Source of the DNA: Pseudomonadales bacterium
Lineage (GTDB): Bacteria; Pseudomonadota; Gammaproteobacteria; Pseudomonadales; Azotimanducaceae
NCBI GenBank assembly: GCA_022825925.1
Contig: JAJDVW010000023.1
Location: 1-34,133, forward strand
Direction of reading: 5' to 3'
Length of the DNA stretch: 34,133 nt
The notes beneath the pieces are model-generated. The model did not search any database. It was not told where the DNA came from and saw only the letters and a list, made by a program, of their open reading frames with translations. Shown in pieces: positions 16,280-24,620 of this stretch; the first letter of the stretch is position 1, and each line of letters opens with the position of its first letter. Position numbers and translations under genes: made by a program.

Positions 16280-16978
16280 ATGATCGAGGGCATCAAGGTG
16301 CTGGCGTTCGATGTCGGCGGCAGCATCTTCGACTGGCAGACCGCGACCCGGACGGCCGTACGCGCCCTCGCGGCCGAACGGGAGGTCGAGGTCGACGACG
16401 AGGCCTTCTGCTTCACCTGGCGGCGGCGCATGTTCGAGCAGCTCGCGGAAGTCCGTCACGGTGACCGGCCCTGGCAGAACGCGGATGCCATCCACCGCGC
16501 GGTACTCGACGAACTCGCCGAGGCCCATCCGCAGCTGGAGCTGAGCGCCGACGACCGCGACGGCCTCAACCGCGCCTGGCACCGCATGGGTGTCTGGGAA
16601 GACGTGCCCGAATCGCTCGCGGCGCTACGCGAACGTTATGTCGTGGCCATCCTGACCGTGCTGTCGCTCTCCATCGTCGTCGACAGTTCGAGACACGCCG
16701 GCATCGACTGGGACGCGTACCTGTCCTGCGAGTTCCTCGGCGTCTACAAGCCCGAGGCGGAGGCCTACCGCACCGGCGCGCGGCTGCTCGGGGCCGCCCC
16801 GGAAGAGACGATGATGGTCGCCGTGCACCCGCCCGACCTCGCCGCGGCGCAGCGGGCCGGGCTGAAGGCCGCCTATGTCAAGCCCAAGCTCAGGGAGATG
16901 GGGAGCCGGGGGGGCACCGGCGGCTTCGAGGTCGTCGCTGACGACTACCGGGACCTCGCCAGGCAACTCTGCACTTAG
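16280..16978 (+). CDS. Haloacid dehalogenase-like hydrolase (type II 2-haloacid dehalogenase family)
   Basis: 232 residues from ATG 16280, with GGAGG five bases upstream and 17 bp after the thiolase stop, so the same operon. The HAD motifs are: nucleophile in VLAFDVGGSIFDW (D11), motif II ILTVLS, motif III GVYKPEAEAY (the lysine), and motif IV VAVHPPDLAAAQRAG. The length, the cap and the 'H-P-x-D-L-x-A-A' ending are those of the L-2-haloacid dehalogenase family, although motif I has G-G-S where G-T-L is usual. Members may hydrolyse haloacids, phosphoglycolate-like esters or other small acids. A true dehalogenase activity is not proven by motifs. Confidence 0.88.
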   Translation: MIEGIKVLAFDVGGSIFDWQTATRTAVRALAAEREVEVDDEAFCFTWRRRMFEQLAEVRHGDRPWQNADAIHRAVLDELAEAHPQLELSADDRDGLNRAWHRMGVWEDVPESLAALRERYVVAILTVLSLSIVVDSSRHAGIDWDAYLSCEFLGVYKPEAEAYRTGARLLGAAPEETMMVAVHPPDLAAAQRAGLKAAYVKPKLREMGSRGGTGGFEVVADDYRDLARQLCT

Positions 16979-17011
16979 CCCACGCGCCCCACCCTCTGCC
17001 ACTCCGCGGCG

Positions 17012-17017
17012 TAGAAT
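17012..17017 (+). promoter_or_regulatory. Candidate -10 element (TAGAAT) for the AlbA_2-domain gene
   Basis: Plus-strand TAGAAT lies 40 bp upstream of ATG 17058, in the flanking context cggcgTAGAATcacgcgg. No convincing -35 hexamer is visible. Confidence 0.35.
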
Positions 17018-17057
17018 CACGCGGCGAGGAACCGCGCGCCTCGCCGGAGCCGGCGGC

Positions 17058-19079
17058 ATGAGCCAGATACTTCCAGTCCACGTCGATCATCTCGTCCGTT
17101 CGGTCGAGTCGGCCAGGATCGAGTTCAAGTCGGGTTGGGACGAGCACACCTCCGGCAAGCAAGCGATGAGGACCCTCTGCGCGTTCGCGAACGACTATCA
17201 GAACCTGCACGGCGGATACATCATCTTCGGCGTCGCCGAGGAGAGCGGACGCCCCGTGCTGCCGCCGGCCGGGCTGACCCCAGCCGAGGTCGAGGCCGCC
17301 CAACGTTGGCTGCGCGGTCGATGCCGGGCGATGCGGCCTCCCTTGGAGCCCATCCTCGCTCCCGAGGTCCTTAGAGATCGCCACGTCCTGGTCGTGTGGA
17401 TCCCGACCAGCCAGAGTCGGCCCCATCGCTGGCCCAATGATCAGGGCCAATGGAGACACTGGATGCGCGTCGGAGAGTCCACCGTGGATGCGGAGAAGAG
17501 CGGGCGAATCGACCTGCTCCTGGAACAGACCGCACGCGTGCCGTGGGACGACCGACCCGCCCTTGACGCCAGGATCGAGGATCTCCGAGAAACGAAGGTC
17601 CGCGAACATCTGCGCGACGTGCAAAGCGGACTGATGGAACTGCCGGACGCGGTGGACATCTACCGGCGATTGCGCATCACCGAGCGCGTCAACGATCACG
17701 AGGTTCCGCGCAACGTTGGGTTGCTCTTCTTCTCGGAGGACCCGAGGCGCTGGTTCAGGAGCGCCCGCATCGAAGTGGTCCGCTTCGCCGCGGATCGGGC
17801 GGGCAAGGTCCAGGACGAGCGCTCCTTCCAGGGTCCGCTGGCCGATCAGGTCAGGGGGTGCCTGCGATACTTCGAGGGGCTTTCCCACGCGCACTTGCAG
17901 AAGCACCACGACCGAAGCCAGGTCCGGGGCTGGGTGAGCTATCCGCAAATCGCCTTCCGCGAGGCCCTCGTCAACGCCGTCTATCACCGCGCCTACCGGG
18001 CCGATGTCGTGGAGCCGACCAAGGTCTTCCTGTACCCGAATAGAGTCGAGGTCATCAGTTACCCAGGTCCCGTGGGCGGGGTCGAGCTGCACCACCTGCA
18101 GGCCGACGGCCAAATCCCGCCGATTCCCGCGCGGAACCGGCGCATCGGCGAGCTCTTGAAGGAACTCGACCTAGCCGAGGGAAGGTTCACGGGATTGCCG
18201 CAGATTTACGATGCGATGCGGCGGAACGGCTCGCCCGCCCCGAGCTTCGATTTCGACGCCGGCCGCTCCTACTTCCGCGTGTGCCTTCCCGCGCATCCTG
18301 AGTACGCCGCCATCTCCGCGGTTCAAGACGCGGCCTGTCTTCGAGCGGTTGGCAGCCCGGACGATGCCCGCGCGCGCATCCAGGAAGCGTGGGAGACAAA
18401 CGCCTCTTCAGCGGCGCTGGCCGCGGAGATGATCCGCCTGCACGCGGAGCGCGGCGAAGTCGATCAAGCCGAGAGCGTCTGGGCGAGATTCCTGGACGAA
18501 GGCCCCGAGTTCGCCCACGCCCACGTCACGAATACGCTGATGGAGGCGCTGCTCGAGATCGGCGAGGAAGCCGTGGCGCGACGCGCCCTCGCCACCCTCG
18601 CGGAAGTTCCATCGCAGGCCAACGCGATCGACACCGCCATTCTGGCCAGGAGGCTGAACGAGCAGCGGGCGGCGCACGGGTACTTCGAGCGCGCAGGGGA
18701 TGCCGTCGCCAACGACGTGCGGGCGCTGCACGAGTTCGCCCAGACGAAGATCAACCTTGCCCGCGACGCGTACTTGAAGCGCAGCCCTTCGTCGCGCGAA
18801 GTCAACCGGAGGCTTCTCCTCGAGGCACGCGATCAGCTCGAGCGCGTGGTCCTGATGGATGCCTCCCCCACCCGCCACGCCTGGGCCTGGAGGGACTTGG
18901 CGCGAGTCCGCGATTGGCTACGTTCGCCCAGAGACGATGTCGCGACCGCGTTCGAGCGCGCCTGCGAACTGCTGCCCGACGAAACGCGTTTCGTCCGTGA
19001 GTTGGAGCGCTTCCGGGCAAGAGACGGGAAACGAACGTCACGCCGGGGGAACCATCGAGGCCGCCGCCAACGAGATTGA
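17058..19079 (+). CDS. AlbA_2/Schlafen-type putative regulator with RecG-like ATP-binding region and helical-repeat tail
   Basis: 673 residues from ATG 17058; the frame is open further upstream but only through low-complexity Ser/Arg codons. Residues about 15-155 are an AlbA_2 (Schlafen) fold: ARIEFKSGWDE (19-29) and GGYIIFGVAE (52-61). Residues about 295-410 match the C-terminal ATP-binding part of COG2865-type proteins: FREALVNAVYHRAY (300-313), VEVISYPGPVGG, RNRRIGELLKEL, EGRFTGLPQIYDAMRRNG. Residues 415-673 are helical repeats (AALAAEMIRLHAERGEVDQAE and similar), resembling TPRs. Most relatives stop after the ATP-binding part, so the repeat tail is an addition. Such proteins are usually called transcriptional regulators, and several act in defence or toxin contexts. 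The function is unproven. Confidence 0.8.
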   Translation: MSQILPVHVDHLVRSVESARIEFKSGWDEHTSGKQAMRTLCAFANDYQNLHGGYIIFGVAEESGRPVLPPAGLTPAEVEAAQRWLRGRCRAMRPPLEPILAPEVLRDRHVLVVWIPTSQSRPHRWPNDQGQWRHWMRVGESTVDAEKSGRIDLLLEQTARVPWDDRPALDARIEDLRETKVREHLRDVQSGLMELPDAVDIYRRLRITERVNDHEVPRNVGLLFFSEDPRRWFRSARIEVVRFAADRAGKVQDERSFQGPLADQVRGCLRYFEGLSHAHLQKHHDRSQVRGWVSYPQIAFREALVNAVYHRAYRADVVEPTKVFLYPNRVEVISYPGPVGGVELHHLQADGQIPPIPARNRRIGELLKELDLAEGRFTGLPQIYDAMRRNGSPAPSFDFDAGRSYFRVCLPAHPEYAAISAVQDAACLRAVGSPDDARARIQEAWETNASSAALAAEMIRLHAERGEVDQAESVWARFLDEGPEFAHAHVTNTLMEALLEIGEEAVARRALATLAEVPSQANAIDTAILARRLNEQRAAHGYFERAGDAVANDVRALHEFAQTKINLARDAYLKRSPSSREVNRRLLLEARDQLERVVLMDASPTRHAWAWRDLARVRDWLRSPRDDVATAFERACELLPDETRFVRELERFRARDGKRTSRRGNHRGRRQRD

Positions 19080-19102
19080 GGACCGCAGTGTAGACGCCCG
19101 AC

Positions 19103-19723
19103 ATGTCCGACTTCTGCTGCGACAGCATCGTTGACATCGCGAGCCTGCAGGGCCGGCAACGCCGCGTACTGGCGTGGGTGTTCGGCATCAATGTCGCGAC
19201 CTTTGCCGTGATGGTCGCGGGGTCGGTGCTGTCCGGCTCGTCGGCGCTCCTGTCGGGGGCCCTGGACAACCTCGGCGATGCGCTCACCTACGCGCTGAGC
19301 CTCGCGGTGGTCGGCGCGTCGGCGCGGGCCAAGGCGCGCGTGGCCATGGTCAAGGGATTCCTGATCCTCGGCGCCGCCCTCGCGGTCGCGGGGCAGATCG
19401 CCTGGCGACTCACCGATCTCGAGGCCCCGGTCGCGTCGACGATGTCGGCCGCGGCCATCGTCAACCTGATCGCCAACGCGGTTTGCCTCAAGCTGCTCAC
19501 GCCCTACCGGGACGGCGACGTGAACATGTCGTCCTCCTGGGAGTGCTCGCGCAACGATGTCATCGAGGGCGTCGCCGTGATCGGCGCGGCGGCGGCGGTA
19601 TGGCTGTTCGCCTCGCCCTGGCCGGACCTGCTGGTCGCGCTGGTGCTGCTCGCGATCTTCCTGCGCTCGGCGAGCCGGGTCCTGCGGGATGCCTGGCGGG
19701 AGTTGGCGCCGGCGGGGGTTTAG
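19103..19723 (+). CDS. Cation diffusion facilitator-type transporter (short form)
   Basis: 206 residues, starting 23 bp after the preceding gene. Six hydrophobic segments are visible. The metal-site helices are recognisable: LDNLGDALTYALSL in TM2 (the D-x3-D pair) and SSWECSRNDVIEGVAVIG in TM5. The N-terminus MSDFCCDSIV carries a vicinal Cys pair that could take up metal. The protein ends after TM6 and lacks the cytoplasmic dimerisation domain of full-length CDFs (about 300 residues), as in a known short subfamily. It likely exports Zn, Co or similar divalent ions by proton exchange. The 209 bp after it hold no supported gene. Confidence 0.88.
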   Translation: MSDFCCDSIVDIASLQGRQRRVLAWVFGINVATFAVMVAGSVLSGSSALLSGALDNLGDALTYALSLAVVGASARAKARVAMVKGFLILGAALAVAGQIAWRLTDLEAPVASTMSAAAIVNLIANAVCLKLLTPYRDGDVNMSSSWECSRNDVIEGVAVIGAAAAVWLFASPWPDLLVALVLLAIFLRSASRVLRDAWRELAPAGV

Positions 19724-19932
19724 CGGTTGGAGCGACGCGAGCACGTAGTCAACCTCGGCTCCGGGCCGGCCCGTCGGCAGCACGTTGCCGTGCGGGGCGC
19801 GGCTTCGTGTCGTCCGTACGGGAGCGACCCTCGTGGGCGCACGCCTCCAGGTCACTCGTGCAACCACGGACCGCAGGCGGGGAAGATGGGGCGCCGGCCT
19901 GCACTCAAGGCCGAGGGCGCCAGGCCGGGTGA

Positions 19933-21264
19933 ATGGGCGTGACGGACGTACCGGCCCGCACCCCGCCGGCGCCCGGCCCCAGGCGAGTGCTCGTGACCGG
20001 CGCGAATGGATTCATCGGTTCCGCCGTCGTCAAGGCGCTGCATCGCTCCGGACTGCAGACCAGGTGCGTCGTCCGGGACGCGACCCGCTTCCGTCGCCGC
20101 TTCCCGAATGCCGAGGCGCATGCGCTCGACCTCACCGACGCGCGCGCCCACGACGTCAACTCCTGGACGGCTCTGTTGGCCGATGTCGATGCCGTCGTCA
20201 ACGTCGCCGGCGTGCTGCAGCCGCGCAGGACGTCGGACGCGTGGGACGTGCACCATCGCGCGCCGGACGCGCTCTACGCCGCCTGCGAGCAACTGGGCGC
20301 CCGGCGAGTCGTCCACGTTTCCGCCGTCGGCGTTGCGGAGGCGGACACCGTCTACGCGGCATCGAAGCGGGCCGGTGAAGCGTGCCTCAGGGACCGCGAT
20401 CTCGACTGGACGATATTGCGCCCGGTACTGGTGATCGGCGATGACTCCTACGGGGGCACGTCGCTGCTGCGCGCCATGGCCGCCTTCCCGTTCATGGTTC
20501 CGCTGATCGACCGGGGCGCAACACCGGTCGACATCATCCACAAGGACGATCTCGCCGATGGAATCGTGCGCCTCGTGGTCGATGCCACGGCCGCGGGGGA
20601 GGTGCTCGAACCCGCGGCTGCCGGTCGCCTGACCCTCGCGGAACTCGTCGTCGCGTACCGCCAGTGGCTGGGATTGCCCGCCGGCCGCGTCTTGCGCGTG
20701 CCCATGACGCTGGCGAAGTGGATCGCACGCATTGGAGACGTGGCACGCATGCCGCCGGTCAGCTCGACAGCGCTCGCGCAGGTCGGAACGCGACTGACCG
20801 GGGACGGAGAGCCCTTTCGCCGAGCCACGGGAGTGACGCCCGGCACGCTCGCGGACATCCTCTCGCGCCGCCCCAGCGGCAGCCAGGACCTGTGGCACGC
20901 CCGCCTGTTCCTCCTGCGCCCGTTGGTGCGGGTGGCGCTTGCGTTGCTCTGGACGGTTTCCGGATTGATGGGACTGTTCTCGAGTCCGGCGGCGTACGAC
21001 GCCGTCGCCGCAGCACTGGGCCGGGCGGCAAAGCCGCTCGCGGTCGCCTTCAGCCTGGTCGATCTGGCCATCGCCGTGGCGCTCGCGCGCGGTTGGCGAC
21101 TCAAGTTGCTGGCCGACGTGCAGCTGGCGGTGGTGCTCGGGTACACGATCGGCCTGAGCATGCTCGCACCGGCGCTTTGGAGCGATCCGATCGGGGGCCT
21201 GCTCAAGAACATCCCGATCCTGCTCCTGATACTGGTACACCGCGTGCTGGAAGAGGAGCGATGA
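19933..21264 (+). CDS. SDR-family NAD(P)-dependent protein fused to a DoxX-like membrane domain
   Basis: 443 residues. The N-terminal Rossmann domain has VLVTGANGFIGS (G23/G26/G29), YAASK (Y141-x3-K145) and ILRPVLVIGD, the pattern of extended/atypical SDRs such as NmrA- or complex I assembly-like proteins. The C-terminal third (about 315-440) has four hydrophobic helices (VRVALALLWTVSGLMGLF, LAVAFSLVDLAIAVALA, VQLAVVLGYTIGLSML, NIPILLLILVHRVL), the DoxX-like layout. This fusion is a known architecture. The gene is coupled by an ATGA overlap to the DUF2269-type gene, its usual neighbour. The role is probably membrane redox; the substrate is unknown. Confidence 0.88.
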   Translation: MGVTDVPARTPPAPGPRRVLVTGANGFIGSAVVKALHRSGLQTRCVVRDATRFRRRFPNAEAHALDLTDARAHDVNSWTALLADVDAVVNVAGVLQPRRTSDAWDVHHRAPDALYAACEQLGARRVVHVSAVGVAEADTVYAASKRAGEACLRDRDLDWTILRPVLVIGDDSYGGTSLLRAMAAFPFMVPLIDRGATPVDIIHKDDLADGIVRLVVDATAAGEVLEPAAAGRLTLAELVVAYRQWLGLPAGRVLRVPMTLAKWIARIGDVARMPPVSSTALAQVGTRLTGDGEPFRRATGVTPGTLADILSRRPSGSQDLWHARLFLLRPLVRVALALLWTVSGLMGLFSSPAAYDAVAAALGRAAKPLAVAFSLVDLAIAVALARGWRLKLLADVQLAVVLGYTIGLSMLAPALWSDPIGGLLKNIPILLLILVHRVLEEER

Positions 21265-21737
21265 TCGACGGATACCTCTGGATCAAGGTGCTCCACATCC
21301 TGAGCGCGACGGTGCTGTTCGGCACGGGGCTCGGTACCGCCTTCCACCTGTACGCGACGCACCTGCGCGGGGACGTGACCGAGATCGCCGCCGCGTCTCG
21401 CAACACCATCCTCGCGGACTGGCTGTTCACTCTTCCCTCCGGGGTGGTCCAACCGCTCACGGGCCTGGCGATGGCCTGGGTTGCGGGGTTCGACCTGTTC
21501 GAGAGCTGGCTCGCGGCCAGCTACGTGCTGTACGTCGTTGCCGCCGCCTGCTGGATTCGCGTGGTGGTGTTGCAGTACCGCGTGCGCGCGCTGGCGGAGG
21601 AGGCGTTGCGAGGCTCCACCCGCCTGTCGTCCGACTACTTCCGGGCGATGCGCGAATGGTTCGTTCTCGGCTGGCCGGCGTTTCTCTCCCTCGTCGTGGT
21701 GTTCGTCCTGATGGTGCTGAAACCCCCGCTGTGGTGA
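21261..21737 (+). CDS. DUF2269-type integral membrane protein
   Basis: 158 residues from ATG 21261, overlapping the stop of the SDR-DoxX gene (ATGA). Four hydrophobic helices are present. The first holds KVLHILSATVLFGTGLGTAF, whose histidine in a W/K-x-x-H-I context is typical of DUF2269 proteins. TM4 ends FVLMVLKPPLW. The family has no established function and often accompanies SDR-DoxX fusions, so the two probably form one membrane unit. It converges with the VOC gene across a 77-bp gap. Confidence 0.85.
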   Translation: MIDGYLWIKVLHILSATVLFGTGLGTAFHLYATHLRGDVTEIAAASRNTILADWLFTLPSGVVQPLTGLAMAWVAGFDLFESWLAASYVLYVVAAACWIRVVVLQYRVRALAEEALRGSTRLSSDYFRAMREWFVLGWPAFLSLVVVFVLMVLKPPLW

Positions 21738-21814
21738 CGGACCGCAAGCCATGGCGGCGCATCGGCGGGTACGGCTCCCCTGGAGCCCGATGCAATGCGC
21801 GCGTTGGTCGCGCC

Positions 21815-22714
21815 TCACCCGCGCTCGCCAGAAGACTCCACGAGGGTCCACCGCACGCCGCAGAAGTCGATGGTGTCGAACTTCCTCCGCGCCCCGGGGG
21901 CCGCCCAGAGGTCCACGCCGACCACGCCCGTCCGCCCGCCCGGTCCCGGCTCGACGAAGCGCATGGTCTGGCCCGCCGCCAGGCGCAGCGTCGCGGGCCG
22001 TTCCGGGTCGATCGAACATCCCGCACCGAGACCGCGCATCCACCGCGCGCACATCTCGGCCGGCTCGACGCCGCGGGGCGCGATCTCGACCGCCGCGAAG
22101 CCGGTCGTGACACCGCCGTGGGGGCGCGCATCCACCCCGTTCTGCCAGGTGTTGCCGGCGGGGTAGTAGGTTCCCCTGTTGTTCGGGAAGTCGACGGCGC
22201 CGGGCCAGTTCTCCTGGATCTCGGCGAGCGTGCCAAAGTCCCGCGGGTGAAACTGGACGTTGACGCCGGAGACCGTGCCCGGCTCCCTGGGCAGCGGATC
22301 GCCGAGGACGTACCGCCCCGATTCGACGCCGGCGAGCCCCGAGCCCGGCTCGCCCGCACACACGTTCCAGTCTCCGGCGACGATGCCCGTCCCCGTGCCC
22401 TGCTCCGCCATCGAACGCGACGCCACGGACACGTCCGGGACCTGCACGATCGCCATGTAGCCGCAGTCGCCGTTGCGTTCGAGGAGCCGGGTCTGCGTCG
22501 TCGAACGTTGCCAGGCGAGGTCCGTCGGGCAGACCGTCTCGAGGAACGAATCGCCGAGACGAATGTGCGTGTTGGTCAGGTTCCCGCCGGCGGCCATGCG
22601 CGGGTCGCGGAACACCACCGGCGCATCGAACGCCGTGCAGAGCACGCTCGTCGTCCACTCCAGGTCGTGGGCGACCAGGCAGATCTGACGCAGGCGCAGC
22701 ACCGGGTCGACCAT
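21815..22714 (-). CDS. VOC/glyoxalase-fold protein, two-domain
   Basis: 299 residues from ATG 22714 (a GTG one codon upstream is equally possible). The opening VLRLRQICLVAHDLEWTTS is the first beta strand and helix of a vicinal-oxygen-chelate module, with the second-position H in 'VAHDL'. HIRLGDSFLETVCP closes the first beta-alpha-beta3 unit, and a second unit follows (VTTGFAAVEIAPRG...RWTLVE). VOC proteins act as glyoxalases, dioxygenases, isomerases or binding proteins. It lies 13 bp downstream of the monooxygenase gene and is the last of a three-gene minus-strand operon. The metal ligands are uncertain. Confidence 0.82.
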   Translation of the reverse strand: MVDPVLRLRQICLVAHDLEWTTSVLCTAFDAPVVFRDPRMAAGGNLTNTHIRLGDSFLETVCPTDLAWQRSTTQTRLLERNGDCGYMAIVQVPDVSVASRSMAEQGTGTGIVAGDWNVCAGEPGSGLAGVESGRYVLGDPLPREPGTVSGVNVQFHPRDFGTLAEIQENWPGAVDFPNNRGTYYPAGNTWQNGVDARPHGGVTTGFAAVEIAPRGVEPAEMCARWMRGLGAGCSIDPERPATLRLAAGQTMRFVEPGPGGRTGVVGVDLWAAPGARRKFDTIDFCGVRWTLVESSGERG

Positions 22715-22727
22715 CACGCGACGTCTC

Positions 22728-24551
22728 TCACCGCAGTTCGAGCCCCTCCATCTCGCCCTGCTCCCGCCACTCGGCGAGCAGCGCGTTGAAGGCGTTGATC
22801 CCCGGCGAATAGGCCTGCGCCACCAAGCCCTTGTTCGGGCCGTCGAGCTGGCCTTCGTTGTTGTAGTAGCCGGGGGTGCATGCCTCGAAGAACTCGCGGT
22901 TGGCGAACGACAGCCGCCGGATCTCGGCGACCCATTCCGTCTCCGCCTCGGGGGTCACTTCCGCGACCTGGCTCCCGCGCTTGCCCACCTCGTCGATGAT
23001 GTAGGCCACGTGGCGCGCCTGATCGTCGAACATGGCGGTCATGTTGACCGACAGCCCGTTCTGGTTCACGCCGATGAAGAACCAGTTCGGGAAGCCGTGG
23101 CTCGACAGGCCGTGCATCGTCCTGAGGCCCTGGTCCCAGTGCCCGAAGAGGGACTTGCCGTCGCGTCCGTAGACGTCGAAGTTGACGCGGCGATGCGGCG
23201 CGGACGTCATCTCGAAGCCCGTCGCATAGATGATGCAGTCCACCTCGTACTCGACGCCGTTCGCGACGACGCCCTTCTCCGTGATGCGGTCGACGCCCTT
23301 GCGCTCGCTCACGTCGACCAGGTGCACGTTGGGACGGTTGAAGGTCGCGAGGTACTCGTCGTTGAACGTCGGGCGCTTGCAGAACTGGCGGTACCAGGGC
23401 TTCAGCGCCTCCCTGGCCGCGGGGTCCTTCACCGACTTGTCCACCCGCGAACGGATCTCGTTCATCTTGCGGAAGTCCTCGACCTCCGCCGCGAAGGCAA
23501 GCTCTTCCGGATCCCCCTCGACCGCCCCCTCCGGCGGCAGCACCGATTGCAGCCGGCGGAAGATGTCCGTCCAGCCGTCCGCCACCAGGTCTTCCTCGAA
23601 CGGCCGGCCCACCACGATGTCGGCGAAGTTCTCGCGCCGCGCGCGCTGCCAGCCCGGCTTCAGGGACCGGTACCACTCCTCGTCCGTCGGCATGTTGCCG
23701 CGCGCGTCCACCGACGAGGGCGTGCGCTGGAACACGAAGAGTTCCCTGGCGTGCTCGCCGACGAACGGGACCGCCTGGATCGACGTGCAGCCGGTGCCGA
23801 TCATCGCGACCCGCTTGTCCGAGAGCTTCGTCAGGCCGCCGGACTGGTCGCCGCCGGTGTAGTCGTAGTCCCAGCGGCAGGTGTGGAAGGAATGTCCCTG
23901 GTAGTCGTGAATGCCCTCGATGCCGGGCAGCTTCGGCACGTTCGCCGTACCCGCCGCCTGGATGACGAAACGGGCGCGGATGTGGTCGTCCCGGTGGGTG
24001 GAGATCCGCCAGCGGGACTCTGCCTCGCTCCACCGCAGTTCCGTCACGCGCGTCTGGAAGAGCGACAGTTCGTAGAGGCCGTAGTACTCGCCGATGCGCT
24101 GGCAGTGCTCGAAGATCTCGGGGGCGTAGGAGTATTTCTCCTTCGGCATGTAGCCGAGCTCCTCGAGCAGCGGCAGGTAGCAGTAGGACTCGATGTCGCA
24201 CTGCGAGCCGGGGTAGCGGTTCCAGTACCAGGTGCCGCCGAAGTCCGCGCCGGACTCGATCAGCATGACGTCCTCGACGCCCCGCTCCTTGAGCCGCGCC
24301 GCGGCCATGATGCCACTGAAGCCGCCCCCGATGACGGCGACGTCCACCTCGCGCTCCACCGGACCCCGCTCATCCGGCTCATCGACGAAGGGGTCCTCGT
24401 CGGCGTAGCGCGCGTAGTCGTCCCGGGTCCGCAGGAACTGCTCGTCCCCGTCGTCGCGCATGCGCTTGTCCCGTTCCGCCCGGTATTTCTCCCGCAACTG
24501 GTCCGGGTCGAATCCCAAGTTGGAGTATTCCTTCTTGAGTGGCGTGTTCAT
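22728..24551 (-). CDS. FAD-dependent Baeyer-Villiger-type monooxygenase
   Basis: 607 residues from ATG 24551, chosen because GGAGGG sits five bases upstream; an upstream frame to 24602 lacks one. FAD site VAVIGGGFSGIMAA (G75-G80), then DFGGTWYWNRYPGSQCDIES, the classical BVMO segment. The family fingerprint is present as Y217-Q-G-H-S-F-H223-T-C-R-W227-D228 ((F/Y)xGxxxHxxxW(D/P)). NADPH motif MIGTGCTSIQ (250-259) is followed by FVFQRTPSSVDARGN with the conserved arginine. The extended N-terminus (1-65) matches the acetone/phenylacetone or cyclododecanone type. It inserts oxygen next to a ketone to give an ester. The operon order LLM, BVMO, VOC suggests breakdown of a cyclic or branched ketone. 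Confidence 0.95.
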   Translation of the reverse strand: MNTPLKKEYSNLGFDPDQLREKYRAERDKRMRDDGDEQFLRTRDDYARYADEDPFVDEPDERGPVEREVDVAVIGGGFSGIMAAARLKERGVEDVMLIESGADFGGTWYWNRYPGSQCDIESYCYLPLLEELGYMPKEKYSYAPEIFEHCQRIGEYYGLYELSLFQTRVTELRWSEAESRWRISTHRDDHIRARFVIQAAGTANVPKLPGIEGIHDYQGHSFHTCRWDYDYTGGDQSGGLTKLSDKRVAMIGTGCTSIQAVPFVGEHARELFVFQRTPSSVDARGNMPTDEEWYRSLKPGWQRARRENFADIVVGRPFEEDLVADGWTDIFRRLQSVLPPEGAVEGDPEELAFAAEVEDFRKMNEIRSRVDKSVKDPAAREALKPWYRQFCKRPTFNDEYLATFNRPNVHLVDVSERKGVDRITEKGVVANGVEYEVDCIIYATGFEMTSAPHRRVNFDVYGRDGKSLFGHWDQGLRTMHGLSSHGFPNWFFIGVNQNGLSVNMTAMFDDQARHVAYIIDEVGKRGSQVAEVTPEAETEWVAEIRRLSFANREFFEACTPGYYNNEGQLDGPNKGLVAQAYSPGINAFNALLAEWREQGEMEGLELR

Positions 24552-24620
24552 CGGCCCTCCGCTTTCGTTGTCAAAACCGGGCTGCCATAGACGATTCTCC
24601 ACCGCGCCCCGAAGCCGCGA

